DNA of 64,000 bases from an uncultured Clostridia bacterium (lineage in GTDB: Bacteria; Bacillota; Clostridia; UBA1381): contig CAKSIJ010000001.1 of the NCBI GenBank assembly GCA_934462715.1, positions 186,001 through 250,000 on the forward strand. The letters run 5' to 3'. Below, one piece after another: positions 15,276-23,740 of this stretch. The notes beneath the pieces were generated by a model. That model had not been told where the DNA came from, did no database searches, and saw only the letters and a program-made list of their open reading frames with translations. Numbering within the stretch: position 1 is the first letter of the stretch; every line of letters starts with the position of its first letter. Both the position numbers and the translations under genes were made by a program.

Positions 15276-17099
15276 TTATGCTTTGTTTCTTGCTTTCGCT
15301 CTCAAATCGGTTTTTAATATTCTCTTTCTCATTCTTAAATGATTCGGAGTAACCTCCAAAAGCTCATCGTCTGCAATAAACTCAAGACACTGTTCAAGGC
15401 TCATGTCCTTTGGCGGAACAAGCTTCAGCGCGTCGTCCGAGCCTGACGCTCTTGTGTTTGTTGCGTGCTTTTTCTTGCAGACGTTTACAACAATATCCTC
15501 TTGTCTTGCGTTCTCACCGACAATCATGCCCTCATATACCTTAACTCCCGGACCGATAAACAGAGTTCCTCTCTCCTGTGCGTTAAACAAGCCGTAGGTA
15601 ATTGATTCGCCGTTTTCCCACGCAATCAGAGTACCTCTTGTTCTTGTCTGAAGATCACCCTTAAACGGTTCATAATCCTCTAAAATGCTGTTGAGTATAC
15701 CTGTTCCCTTTGTTGCGGTCAGCATTTCGCTTCTGTAACCGATAAGTCCTCTTGACGGTATCAAAAATTCAAGACGTGTATAATTCTGGGCGGTAGGACT
15801 CATGTTTACAAGCTCACCCATTCTCTTTATAACGCCATCCATAATCGTTCCTGTAAATTCGTCGGGAACATCAACGGTAAGTCTTTCGATAGGCTCACAT
15901 TTTACTCCGTCAATTTCCTTGAAAATTACAACAGGGTTTGATACCTGAAATTCATAACCCTCACGGCGCATATTTTCTATCAGAACGGACAAATGAAGCT
16001 CTCCTCTGCCCGATACGGTAAATGCTTCGGTTGAATCTGTTTCTTCCACTCTCAGGGCAATGTTTGAATCCAATTCTCTGAAAAGTCTGTCCCTCAAATG
16101 TCTTGAAGTTACAAACTTTCCGTCCTGTCCTGCAAACGGACTGTCGTTTACGCTGAAGGTCATAGACAAAACGGGATCGTCAATCTTAACGAACGGCAAA
16201 GCCTCGGGATCCTCGGGATCGCAAAGTGTTTCACCGATGTTTATATCGGTTATACCCGATATTGCAACAACGTCGCCTGCACCTGCCTCATCAACAACTT
16301 CCTTTGAAAGTCCCTCAAACATATAAAGCTTTGTTGCCTTTCCTCTTTCGATTTTTCCGTCAGCCTTGCAAACTGCAACCGGCATATTGGTTTTAATACT
16401 TCCTCTTTGAATTTTTCCTACCGCAATTCTTCCGGTATAATCGTCATAGTCTATGTTTGAAACGAGCATCTGGAAAGGTGCGTCCTCCTCACAATCCGGG
16501 CAGGGGATTTCATTCACTATCAGTTCAAAAAGCGCCTTTAAGTCCTTGTTAGGCTGTTCAGGATTGTATTCTGCCGTTGCCCAGCCATCTCTTCCCGACG
16601 CATATATTACCGGTGTGTCAAGCTGTTCCTCGGTAGCTCCCAAATCTATGAAAAGATCAAGCACCTCGTCAACAACCTCATAGGGTCTTGCGTTCGGTCT
16701 GTCAACCTTATTTACCACAATAATTGGCTTAAGATTGAGTGCAAATGCCTTTGACAAAACAAATCTTGTCTGCGGCATACAACCCTCGAATGCGTCAACC
16801 AGCAGTAAAACGCCGTCAACCATTTCAAGTCCTCTTTCGACCTCGCCGCCGAAATCTGCGTGTCCCGGTGTGTCTATTATGTTTATTTTAACACCGTTAT
16901 ACATTAATGATGTATTTTTTGCAAGTATTGTTATACCTCTTTCTCTTTCGAGGTCGTTTGAATCCATTGCACGTTCGTCTACCTGTTCGTTCTCACGGAA
17001 TATGCCGCTCTGCTTCAGCATAGCGTCAACCAGTGTTGTTTTACCGTGGTCAACGTGGGCAATTATTGCTATGTTTCTTATGTTTTTACGGTCTGTCAT
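15276..17099 (-). CDS. typA: ribosome-associated GTPase TypA/BipA
   Basis: Translation-factor GTPase that binds 70S ribosomes and supports 50S assembly and growth under stress. G1 IIAHVDHGKTT, G2 ERGITI, G3 DTPGHADFGGE and G4 VNKVDR are all intact, followed by EF-G-like domains III and V and the TypA-specific C-terminal domain. The frame is open from a TTG at 17114. I chose the ATG at 17099 because GGAG lies 8 bp before it and the GTPase domain starts right after. The product is then 607 residues, the normal size. It is monocistronic, with a hairpin terminator. Confidence 0.97.
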   Translation of the reverse strand: MTDRKNIRNIAIIAHVDHGKTTLVDAMLKQSGIFRENEQVDERAMDSNDLERERGITILAKNTSLMYNGVKINIIDTPGHADFGGEVERGLEMVDGVLLLVDAFEGCMPQTRFVLSKAFALNLKPIIVVNKVDRPNARPYEVVDEVLDLFIDLGATEEQLDTPVIYASGRDGWATAEYNPEQPNKDLKALFELIVNEIPCPDCEEDAPFQMLVSNIDYDDYTGRIAVGKIQRGSIKTNMPVAVCKADGKIERGKATKLYMFEGLSKEVVDEAGAGDVVAISGITDINIGETLCDPEDPEALPFVKIDDPVLSMTFSVNDSPFAGQDGKFVTSRHLRDRLFRELDSNIALRVEETDSTEAFTVSGRGELHLSVLIENMRREGYEFQVSNPVVIFKEIDGVKCEPIERLTVDVPDEFTGTIMDGVIKRMGELVNMSPTAQNYTRLEFLIPSRGLIGYRSEMLTATKGTGILNSILEDYEPFKGDLQTRTRGTLIAWENGESITYGLFNAQERGTLFIGPGVKVYEGMIVGENARQEDIVVNVCKKKHATNTRASGSDDALKLVPPKDMSLEQCLEFIADDELLEVTPNHLRMRKRILKTDLRAKARNKA

Positions 17100-17181
17100 T
17101 AAATTACACTCCAAACAAAATATATTATCTTAATATTATATCACAAAATCCGACAAATAAAAAGATATTTTTCCAATAAAA

Positions 17182-18486
17182 TTAAATATTAATAAGTCCG
17201 CTGTTTTGCATATTTTGTACAGACATTAGTATTCCGAAGCGTGCGGATTCGTATGTCAGTCCACCCTGCATATATACCATGTACGGCTCTTTAACAGGTC
17301 CATCGGCACTGAATTCTATAGAAGCACCCTGAACAAACGCACCTGCCGCCATAATCACTTGGCACTGATACCCCGGCATATCCCATGGCTCCGGAGTTAC
17401 AAAGGAATCGACCGGTGCGCCCTTTTGAATACCTGCGCAAAAGGCTTTCATTCCGTCCTCGCTTTTCAGCTTAACCGCCTGAATTATATCGTTTCTCATT
17501 TCCTCCGGCTGAGGGTTTACCTCAAAGCCGAGCATTTTGTAAACCGCAGAGCATAACACAGCCGCCTTGATTGCCTGTGCCACAACGTGCGGCGCAAGGA
17601 ACAGTCCCTGGTACATATCCCTGTTAAATCCAAGACTCGCCCCACATTCCTTGCCTATTCCCACAGACGTCAGCCGATATGAGCAAAGCTCCACAAGCTC
17701 TTTTTTTCCTGCAATGTAACCGCCTGTTTTGGCAAGTCCGCCGCCCGGATTTTTTATCAGTGAGCCGGCAATCAGATCTGCTCCGCAGGCTGTCGGCTCA
17801 TGTGTGTTTACAAATTCGCCGTAGCAGTTATCGACTATTACAACCGTATCGGGTGAAATACTCTTTACGAATGAAGCAATTTTGCCGACTTCATCGGCGC
17901 TGTAGGACGGTCTGTCGCCGTATCCCTTTGACCTCTGTATCAATGCCGCCTTTACCTTGCTGCTTTCAAGTATCGCTTTTATCGAATCAAAATCAGCCGT
18001 GCCGTCCGCAAGCAAATCTATCTGCTTATAGTCAACTCCGTAGTCCTTGAGTGAACCGTTCCCCGGAGTTCCGGCAATTCCGATTACCTCCTCTAATGTA
18101 TCATAAGGCTTTCCTGTTGCCGAAATAAGCAAATCACCCGGGCGGAGTACTCCGAAAAGTGCTGTTGAAATCGTATGCGTACCCGATATGAAATTAAACC
18201 TTACCAGTGCGTCCTCCGCTCCGAACACTTCGGCATAAACCTTGTCGAGAGTATCTCTGCCGAAATCATCATAGCCGTAACCCGTGGTGGCGCCGAAATG
18301 TGCTTCGCTGACACGGTTATCCGAAAACGCTTTCATTACCCTTATCTGATTGATACGGCATATCTCATCTATTCTCTTAAACTGCTCCTCAACGCTCTTT
18401 TCCGCCTTGTCAATAATTGACAGAACCGAATCGGAAACCTTAAACTCTTTTTTTAAATATTCATTCATTTCCATTTGCTTCACCAT
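17182..18486 (-). CDS. PLP-dependent lyase of the Alum_res / methionine gamma-lyase family
   Basis: A 434-residue fold-type I PLP enzyme of the family annotated as 'aluminium resistance' or methionine gamma-lyase-like (YnbB of Bacillus). It shows FGATTGYGYDDFGRDTL, the substrate/PLP loop FISGTHTIS (about 99-107), the cofactor Asp in VDNCYGEF (D219) and the Schiff-base lysine in GSLIKNPGGG (K245). Family members split or form C-S or C-N bonds of amino acids; the true substrate is unknown. Start uncertain: ATG 18486 has only a weak site, and an ATG four codons in is an alternative. It begins 14 bp after the MurE-ArgB fusion gene and ends that operon. Confidence 0.88.
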   Translation of the reverse strand: MVKQMEMNEYLKKEFKVSDSVLSIIDKAEKSVEEQFKRIDEICRINQIRVMKAFSDNRVSEAHFGATTGYGYDDFGRDTLDKVYAEVFGAEDALVRFNFISGTHTISTALFGVLRPGDLLISATGKPYDTLEEVIGIAGTPGNGSLKDYGVDYKQIDLLADGTADFDSIKAILESSKVKAALIQRSKGYGDRPSYSADEVGKIASFVKSISPDTVVIVDNCYGEFVNTHEPTACGADLIAGSLIKNPGGGLAKTGGYIAGKKELVELCSYRLTSVGIGKECGASLGFNRDMYQGLFLAPHVVAQAIKAAVLCSAVYKMLGFEVNPQPEEMRNDIIQAVKLKSEDGMKAFCAGIQKGAPVDSFVTPEPWDMPGYQCQVIMAAGAFVQGASIEFSADGPVKEPYMVYMQGGLTYESARFGILMSVQNMQNSGLINI

Positions 18487-18500
18487 ATTGTCCGTAATAA

Positions 18501-20867
18501 TTATTCAACGCCGTTGTTGATTGTCGTTCCGATTTTTCCCTTTGTTATAAAGTAAGTCACAAGATTATACTTCACGCTTCCGTTGACAATCGCAACCTCG
18601 TTTACTCCGTTTTCTATCGAATGTATACAGCTTTTCAGCTTTGGCAGCATACCGCCGGCAATAAATCCGTTTTCCATAAGCTCCTTTGCTTTTGTGTGTG
18701 AAATTGTGTTTATCACCGTACCGGAATTGCTTACGTCAAGAAGTATGCCGTCAACATCGGTTAAAAACATCAGCGTATCAACCTGTAGTGCCTCCGCAAC
18801 CGAAAATGCTGCGTCATCGGCGTTAACGTTGAGCGTTTCACCCTTTGCCGAGGACGAAATCGGAGAAATTACCGGCACATAATCATTTTCAAGCAAAAGC
18901 TTTAAAAGCTGCGGATTTACATTTGTTATATTTCCTACAAATCCTATGTCGCCCTCCGGAATTTCTTTTTTCACAGCTGTTATAAGGGACGCGTCCTTGC
19001 CGGAAATACCGCACGCATTAAGCCCCTCATTTTTGAGTCCCTGCACTATATCCTTATTAACTCCGCCCGAGAGAACCTCTTCAACAAGCTTTATACTTTT
19101 TTCATCGGTCACTCTGTAGCCGCCCTTGAAAACGGTTTTTATGTTGTTCTTTTCAAGCGTCTTTGAAATGCTCTTACCGCCGCCGTGTACAATAACAACT
19201 CTTGCGCCGACCATTTTCAAAAGCGATATGTCGTCATAGATGTATTTGAGTGCGGCATTGTTTTCCATGATACTTCCGCCCAGCTTTATCAGAACGGTTT
19301 TTCCGTAAAGCTTTTTAAATGCCGGCAGTATGCTCTGAAAGCTGCTTATCTTCTCCGATGCGTCTATTTTTTTTGATACGTCATATTCCTTTAAATACTT
19401 CTTTGTATATTCGACATCGGTAGGACACGGTACATATTCCGTTCCCCTCTTTTGTCTTGTTTCGTTTCCCTTTCCTGTAATAAGAATTACCGAATCACGG
19501 TCTGAGGAAAATATTGCTTTTTTTATTGCTTCTCCCCTGTCGGGTTCAATTTCATATGCGCACCCTTGCGCTTTTACATATTCGGCTATTTCATCACAAA
19601 TTTTCATCAGCGGTTCTTCGCCTGCGTCCTCCTCGGTTATATAAACAAAATCCGAATGTTTTCCCGAAAGCTCGCCGAGGTCTTTTCTTCTCTGCAATGC
19701 CTTTTTCCCCGGGCAGCCGAAAACCGTCACAATTCTTCTTGACGGGAACTCTTTTTTTACAGAATCGTAGAGGCTTTGGAAACTCAGCTTGTTGTGGGCA
19801 TAGTCAACAATTGCCACAACTCTGTTATCCGAATTTGCGTAAATTTCCATTCTTCCCGAGGAACGCGCTTTCATCAAGCCCACATATATGTAGTGCTTGG
19901 GAATATTCAGCGAATAACATACCGCAATGGCTGCAAGTGCGTTCTGCACATTGAACAATCCCGGTATTGTCAGTGTTATTTCCTCTGTATAGTCGGGAGT
20001 TCTCACCTTGAATACGGTATCATTGCCGGATTTTTTGACGTCATAGCCATATATATCAGCTTTTTCGTCCAAGCTTGAAAATGTTATTACCCTCTCGCAC
20101 CCGGCACAAGCCGCCAAAACCTCATCGGTTCTTATTCCGTCAAGACATATGCAAGCAGTTTTGCATTGATGAAACAGCTTTAGCTTAGAGTGAAAATAAT
20201 CTTCAAAATCCGGGTGTTCTATATTGCTGATATGATCCTCGCCGATATTAAGGTATACCCCGATATTGAAATCAATACCATAAACTCTGTCATACTTTAA
20301 TGCCTGTGACGAAACCTCCATTGTAAGGTAGTCTATTCCCGATTTTACCGCATTTGAAAAATGCTTGTAAAGCTCACCGGCTTCCGGTGTTGTAAGGTGC
20401 GATTCAAAGCTTTCAACACCGTCATAGGTATCTATTGAAGAAATAAATGCACTTCTCGGCTTTGATTTCTCTTTCAAATATTCATCTAAAATATACTTTA
20501 CAAAATAGGTGGTTGTCGATTTACCCTTTGTTCCGGTTATGCCTATAAGCGTAAGCTTTTTGTATATGCTCTCATAGTACATATCGAATAGAACCGCCAT
20601 AGCACGGCGAATATCGCTGACTATAAGGCAGTCACATTCAACAGCATATTTTTTCTCCGACACATAGCATACCGCACCGTTCTTTACGGAATCAATCAGA
20701 TAATCCTCTTTAAAGTGTGCGCCCTTGCAAATAAAAAGTGTGCCCGAAGACACCTCCTTTGAATTGTAGGTCACAAAAGTAATCTCCGGGTTGCTTTTAA
20801 CGTTATTTTCAACAATAAGCCGTTTTTCCTCCATCAGCTTTATATATGAGTTTAAATCATAAATCAC
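18501..20867 (-). CDS. MurE-like ligase fused to acetylglutamate kinase (ArgB)
   Basis: A 788-residue bifunctional protein. Residues 1-about 500 are a MurE-type UDP-MurNAc-dipeptide ligase: N-terminal UDP-binding domain, ATP loop GTKGKST at 112-118, TTPEAGELY, MEVSSQAL, YLNIGEDHIS and a C-terminal ligase domain with VDYAHNK and the GKGNETRQ end. Where DAP-type MurE has DNPR, this protein has EEDAG (412-416), so diaminopimelate is probably not the added amino acid. Residues about 519-788 are a complete amino-acid kinase domain of ArgB type: IKLGGSIM, HGGGK (561-565), FKGGYRVTD, NADDAA and GGMLPKL. ArgB phosphorylates N-acetylglutamate on the way to ornithine. The frame is open from a TTG at 20933; I prefer GTG 20867, preceded by AAAGAGG. 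Operon with aspartate racemase upstream and a PLP lyase downstream. Confidence 0.87.
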   Translation of the reverse strand: MIYDLNSYIKLMEEKRLIVENNVKSNPEITFVTYNSKEVSSGTLFICKGAHFKEDYLIDSVKNGAVCYVSEKKYAVECDCLIVSDIRRAMAVLFDMYYESIYKKLTLIGITGTKGKSTTTYFVKYILDEYLKEKSKPRSAFISSIDTYDGVESFESHLTTPEAGELYKHFSNAVKSGIDYLTMEVSSQALKYDRVYGIDFNIGVYLNIGEDHISNIEHPDFEDYFHSKLKLFHQCKTACICLDGIRTDEVLAACAGCERVITFSSLDEKADIYGYDVKKSGNDTVFKVRTPDYTEEITLTIPGLFNVQNALAAIAVCYSLNIPKHYIYVGLMKARSSGRMEIYANSDNRVVAIVDYAHNKLSFQSLYDSVKKEFPSRRIVTVFGCPGKKALQRRKDLGELSGKHSDFVYITEEDAGEEPLMKICDEIAEYVKAQGCAYEIEPDRGEAIKKAIFSSDRDSVILITGKGNETRQKRGTEYVPCPTDVEYTKKYLKEYDVSKKIDASEKISSFQSILPAFKKLYGKTVLIKLGGSIMENNAALKYIYDDISLLKMVGARVVIVHGGGKSISKTLEKNNIKTVFKGGYRVTDEKSIKLVEEVLSGGVNKDIVQGLKNEGLNACGISGKDASLITAVKKEIPEGDIGFVGNITNVNPQLLKLLLENDYVPVISPISSSAKGETLNVNADDAAFSVAEALQVDTLMFLTDVDGILLDVSNSGTVINTISHTKAKELMENGFIAGGMLPKLKSCIHSIENGVNEVAIVNGSVKYNLVTYFITKGKIGTTINNGVE

Positions 20868-20952
20868 AGTAAATACCTCTTTATTTCTATAATCACTCAG
20901 ACAACCGATTTCTCCGACAGTCTGTTTATCCAAAACCGCATAATTAACACGG

Positions 20953-21678
20953 TTATTTTTTCTTCAGCTTTCCGCCGCACTTTGTTATTGCTTCTTCGCA
21001 CAATACCTCCATAGCGTCGGTATAAAAGCTGTCAAGCGCATGAAATTCTCTGAAGCACGATAATTCCGTGCAGGCAAGTATCGCCGCCTCACAGCCGGCT
21101 TTTTTCAGGTATGAATCAATCTTCATGAAATCCTCCATACTGCCCTTTTCTCCGATTTTAATCTGATTGTAAATTATATCCATTACAATTTTTTGTATAT
21201 CCTCCTCCGGAGCAACGCACTCGATACCGAGCTTTTCACATTCCTTGTTGTAAATACCGGTATATACGGTTCCGTCGGTAGCCAAAAGTCCCACTTTTTT
21301 AATACTCGGGTTTTCCTTTTTAATTCTTTCAACGGTACATCTTACCATATTTATTATCGGAACTTCAATCTCAGCCTGTAACGGCTTCCAGAAAAAATGC
21401 GAAGTATTGCACGGAATTGCAATTGCGTCAACTCCGTTATTCTCAAGCATTTTAGCGTCCGCAAGCAGATTTGCAAAAACCTCGTGAGTATTTCCGCTCT
21501 TGATTGCGGCTGTTCTGTCCGGCATACTTGCATGACTTAATATTATCATATCTATATGCTCCTGGTCGCATTTTACGTCTGTTCTTTCTATTATTTCCTT
21601 ATACAATACCTGAGTTGCCATCGGTCCCATACCGCCGATTACTCCAAGCTTACCCAAATTACAGCACCCCTTTTTCAT
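20953..21678 (-). CDS. aspartate/glutamate racemase family protein
   Basis: A 241-residue cofactor-independent racemase. The aspartate-racemase opening GVIGGMGPMAT is at 12-22, the two catalytic cysteines are in IPCNTSH (C90) and ACTELS (C203), and the DMIILSHASMPDRT motif is typical of RacD rather than MurI. It should interconvert L- and D-aspartate. The ATG at 21678 has no clear ribosome site. A TTG at 21657 preceded by AAGGGG is a good alternative start, and the conserved domain begins right after it. It starts 11 bp after the ATP-grasp gene and precedes the MurE-ArgB fusion, so D-aspartate is probably used for a peptidoglycan-type product. Confidence 0.88.
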   Translation of the reverse strand: MKKGCCNLGKLGVIGGMGPMATQVLYKEIIERTDVKCDQEHIDMIILSHASMPDRTAAIKSGNTHEVFANLLADAKMLENNGVDAIAIPCNTSHFFWKPLQAEIEVPIINMVRCTVERIKKENPSIKKVGLLATDGTVYTGIYNKECEKLGIECVAPEEDIQKIVMDIIYNQIKIGEKGSMEDFMKIDSYLKKAGCEAAILACTELSCFREFHALDSFYTDAMEVLCEEAITKCGGKLKKK

Positions 21679-21689
21679 AGAATATATGA

Positions 21690-22904
21690 TTATTTATTTT
21701 TACCCAAATACTTTCTGAACTTAACAAAGTGTCCCAGCTGAGAACGAATAAGTCTGTAAATTCTTTCAATATCGTTGTCCGGCTTGAACCACAGCGGATT
21801 TACATACTTGCCCGCCTTAATCAGACGCTTCATTCTAACCTTATATTCCGGCGCATAATCGTATGCGACCTTTTTCGGCACAACCATCCACAAATACTCG
21901 TTTTTGGTTATATCCTCCTCCAACGGATTGTTGTAGAGCAAGTCCTCAACCAAAAGACGGGCGATATTGTGCCCCGAGCCTGTCACATAAAAATTGCTTC
22001 TTCCCTGTCTTGTGTTGATTTCAAATGCTTTATATTTGTTATCTCTCGTATCGTATTTTATATCAAAATTGGAAAATCCGGTAAAGTGAATATCTTCAAG
22101 AAATGCCTTGAAGCGATTCATCAGTTCTTCTTCGTATTCGGTTATGATAACGGCATGATTTCCTATACCGTACGGTGTGTGTTCTTCAAGCAGAACGTGA
22201 CCCAGACACATCATTTTTACTTTTCCGTGCTTATCCGAATAGCTTGTCAGAACCCTCATATAGGTATCGTCGCCCGGCAGAAAATCCTGTACAATCATAT
22301 TGTCGGTATAGCCAGCCTCATAGACCTGTTTAATTGTTCTTTCAAGCTCCTTTCTTGAATTAAGCTTGAAAACCTTTTTTTGTCCCTCAAATTTGTGCTT
22401 ATAATACTCAACCTGGTTTGCCGGTTTTAAAATGTACGGAGGGTCAAACAAAACCCTGACGTTTTCATAATCTCTTACAGTGCAGATATATGTTTTCGGA
22501 TAATCTATTCCGTGCTTTTCGCACAGGTTATAGAATTTTTCCTTGTCCATAAGCTCTTCAAGAAAAGCGTAATCGGCATAAGGAACAACAATGTTGGATT
22601 TGAAATTATCCCTGTTTGTCGCAAGACATTTTACATAGTTGTCGCCGCAGCCTATGGCAAGTATCTTTTTTGAGGTATTCTCCATTGCAAAGTCATTGAG
22701 CAATTCAAGCATAACCTCCGGGTTGTCCAGATCCTTGATTTCCGTAAAATCAACAAGCTTGCTTTTGTAGCAGGTACCCATAAGTGCTTTGCCGAACACC
22801 TTAGACTGCACGCCGTATTCCTCATAGAACGCTCTTGCAACACTGTATACATTAATATCATTTCCGAATAATACCGGAATAAACTCTTTTTTTACAAATT
22901 CCAT
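21690..22904 (-). CDS. ATP-grasp carboxylate-amine ligase (D-aspartate-ligase-like)
   Basis: A 404-residue cytoplasmic ATP-grasp enzyme. An N-terminal Rossmann-like domain is followed by the ATP-binding strand PYILKPANQVEYY (about 163-175), the lid GYTDNMIVQDFLPGDDTYM and the metal-binding stretch FEINTRQGRSNF. Gene partnership with an aspartate racemase is the arrangement known for the Enterococcus faecium D-aspartate ligase, which adds D-Asp to the side-chain amine of the stem-peptide diamino acid. That comparison is the basis for the name; the exact substrates are not proven. The frame is open from further upstream, but GGAG lies 8 bp before the ATG at 22904 and the domain starts there. 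First gene of a four-gene operon. Confidence 0.78.
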   Translation of the reverse strand: MEFVKKEFIPVLFGNDINVYSVARAFYEEYGVQSKVFGKALMGTCYKSKLVDFTEIKDLDNPEVMLELLNDFAMENTSKKILAIGCGDNYVKCLATNRDNFKSNIVVPYADYAFLEELMDKEKFYNLCEKHGIDYPKTYICTVRDYENVRVLFDPPYILKPANQVEYYKHKFEGQKKVFKLNSRKELERTIKQVYEAGYTDNMIVQDFLPGDDTYMRVLTSYSDKHGKVKMMCLGHVLLEEHTPYGIGNHAVIITEYEEELMNRFKAFLEDIHFTGFSNFDIKYDTRDNKYKAFEINTRQGRSNFYVTGSGHNIARLLVEDLLYNNPLEEDITKNEYLWMVVPKKVAYDYAPEYKVRMKRLIKAGKYVNPLWFKPDNDIERIYRLIRSQLGHFVKFRKYLGKNK

Positions 22905-22911
22905 AGTAATT

Positions 22912-22936
22912 CTCCAATCTGCCGCCGTACGGCGGC
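22912..22936 (-). repeat. hairpin-SD element, ATP-grasp copy
   Basis: Perfect palindrome GCCGCCGTACGGCGGC (22921-22936), separated from the GGAG ribosome site of the ATP-grasp gene by only a few bases. It is identical to the copies at 36287 and 42931. Confidence 0.8.
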
Positions 22937-23005
22937 ACAAAACAGACGCTAATAACAGCCTGTTAAGAAAATGTATTTTAACGGTATTTTTTTCCCAATC
23001 AGTTT

Positions 23006-23034
23006 ATTATATCACCAAACTAAAAAAAAAGCAA
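23006..23034 (-). promoter_or_regulatory. promoter of the ATP-grasp / MurE-ArgB operon
   Basis: Minus-strand TTGCTT (23034-23029), 17-bp spacer ending TGGTGA, TATAAT (23011-23006). The leader would be about 95 nt and carries the GCCGCC hairpin near its end. Confidence 0.75.
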
Positions 23035-23083
23035 GTGCTGACAGACCACTGTAACATATACTTAACAAAAAATTTGCATTTTG

Positions 23084-23632
23084 TCAGCATCTTACGGCAA
23101 GCTTTTCGATCACTTCATTGTCAAAGGTTTTAATTTCAAAAATTCCGTTTTCGTAAACCGCATAGCTTTTCGGATTGTTTTCTTTCGGAAGTGCGGCGGA
23201 ACCGGGGTTTATATGATAAAAATCATCAATTTTCAAAGCCTTTAAAACATGGGTGTGACCCGAAATCAAAATATCGTTTTTGCTTAATTTCATAGGCTTT
23301 TCGGGGCTGTATACATGACCGTGAGTAATGTACATTCTTATTTTGTCGGCGTAAATAAGCGAATAATCCGCTCCGATCGGAAAATCCAGAACCATTTGGT
23401 CAACCTCTCCGTCGCAATTTCCCCTTACGGCTATAATCTTATCCGACAAACTGTTTAATATTTCAATCACCTTTTTTGGCGCGTAGTCCACCGGCAGATC
23501 GTTTCTCGGGCCGTGATAGAGCAAATCGCCGCAGAGAATCAGCTTATCCGCCTTTTCTTCCGCAAATACCCTTGAAATGTTTTCTGCCGCCGACAGGCTG
23601 CCGTGTATATCCGAACCGAATATAAGCTTCAT
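23084..23632 (-). CDS. YfcE/MJ0936-type metallophosphodiesterase
   Basis: A 182-residue calcineurin-like phosphoesterase of the small YfcE group, which hydrolyses phosphodiester model substrates with two metal ions. The five metal-site motifs are clear: GSDIHGS, CGDLLYHG, RGNCDGE, THGHVYSP and GHTH, followed by NPGSAALPK. Cytoplasmic. The frame is open to 23668, but GGAGG sits just upstream of the ATG at 23632 and the first motif begins five residues later, so I use that start. It follows purA, separated by a strong terminator, and carries a diverged GCCGCC hairpin before its ribosome site. The physiological substrate is unknown. Confidence 0.9.
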   Translation of the reverse strand: MKLIFGSDIHGSLSAAENISRVFAEEKADKLILCGDLLYHGPRNDLPVDYAPKKVIEILNSLSDKIIAVRGNCDGEVDQMVLDFPIGADYSLIYADKIRMYITHGHVYSPEKPMKLSKNDILISGHTHVLKALKIDDFYHINPGSAALPKENNPKSYAVYENGIFEIKTFDNEVIEKLAVRC

Positions 23633-23641
23633 TAATAATAA

Positions 23642-23729
23642 CCTCCATACCGCCCTGCGGCGGCTCAAATTTCAACGTGAATAAAAAATGCGCGCAAATT
23701 GCCCTTTTCACGGTAAAATACGCGCATTT
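23642..23729 (-). terminator. purA terminator and hairpin-SD element of the phosphodiesterase
   Basis: Minus-strand stem AATGCGCG / CGCGCATT (arms 23721-23728 and 23687-23694) enclosing a loop with CCGTGAAAAGGG, then TTTTTTATT: the purA terminator. It runs straight into TTCACGTTGAAATTTGA and the imperfect palindrome CCGCC-CTGC-GGCGG (23650-23663) next to the GGAGG of the next gene. The TTCACGTT-GATTT-GCCGCC order matches the longer repeats at 36287-36415 and 42931-43060. Confidence 0.8.
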
Positions 23730-23740
23730 ATTATAAATGA

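Noticed and set aside
20868..20933. Longer N terminus of the MurE-ArgB protein from TTG 20933
   Set aside because: The extra 22 residues have no counterpart in MurE N termini, and the AAAGAGG ribosome site points to the GTG at 20867.
21729..22358. 209-codon + strand frame opposite the ATP-grasp gene
   Set aside because: Overlaps the ATP-binding motifs of the real gene on the other strand; no ribosome site.
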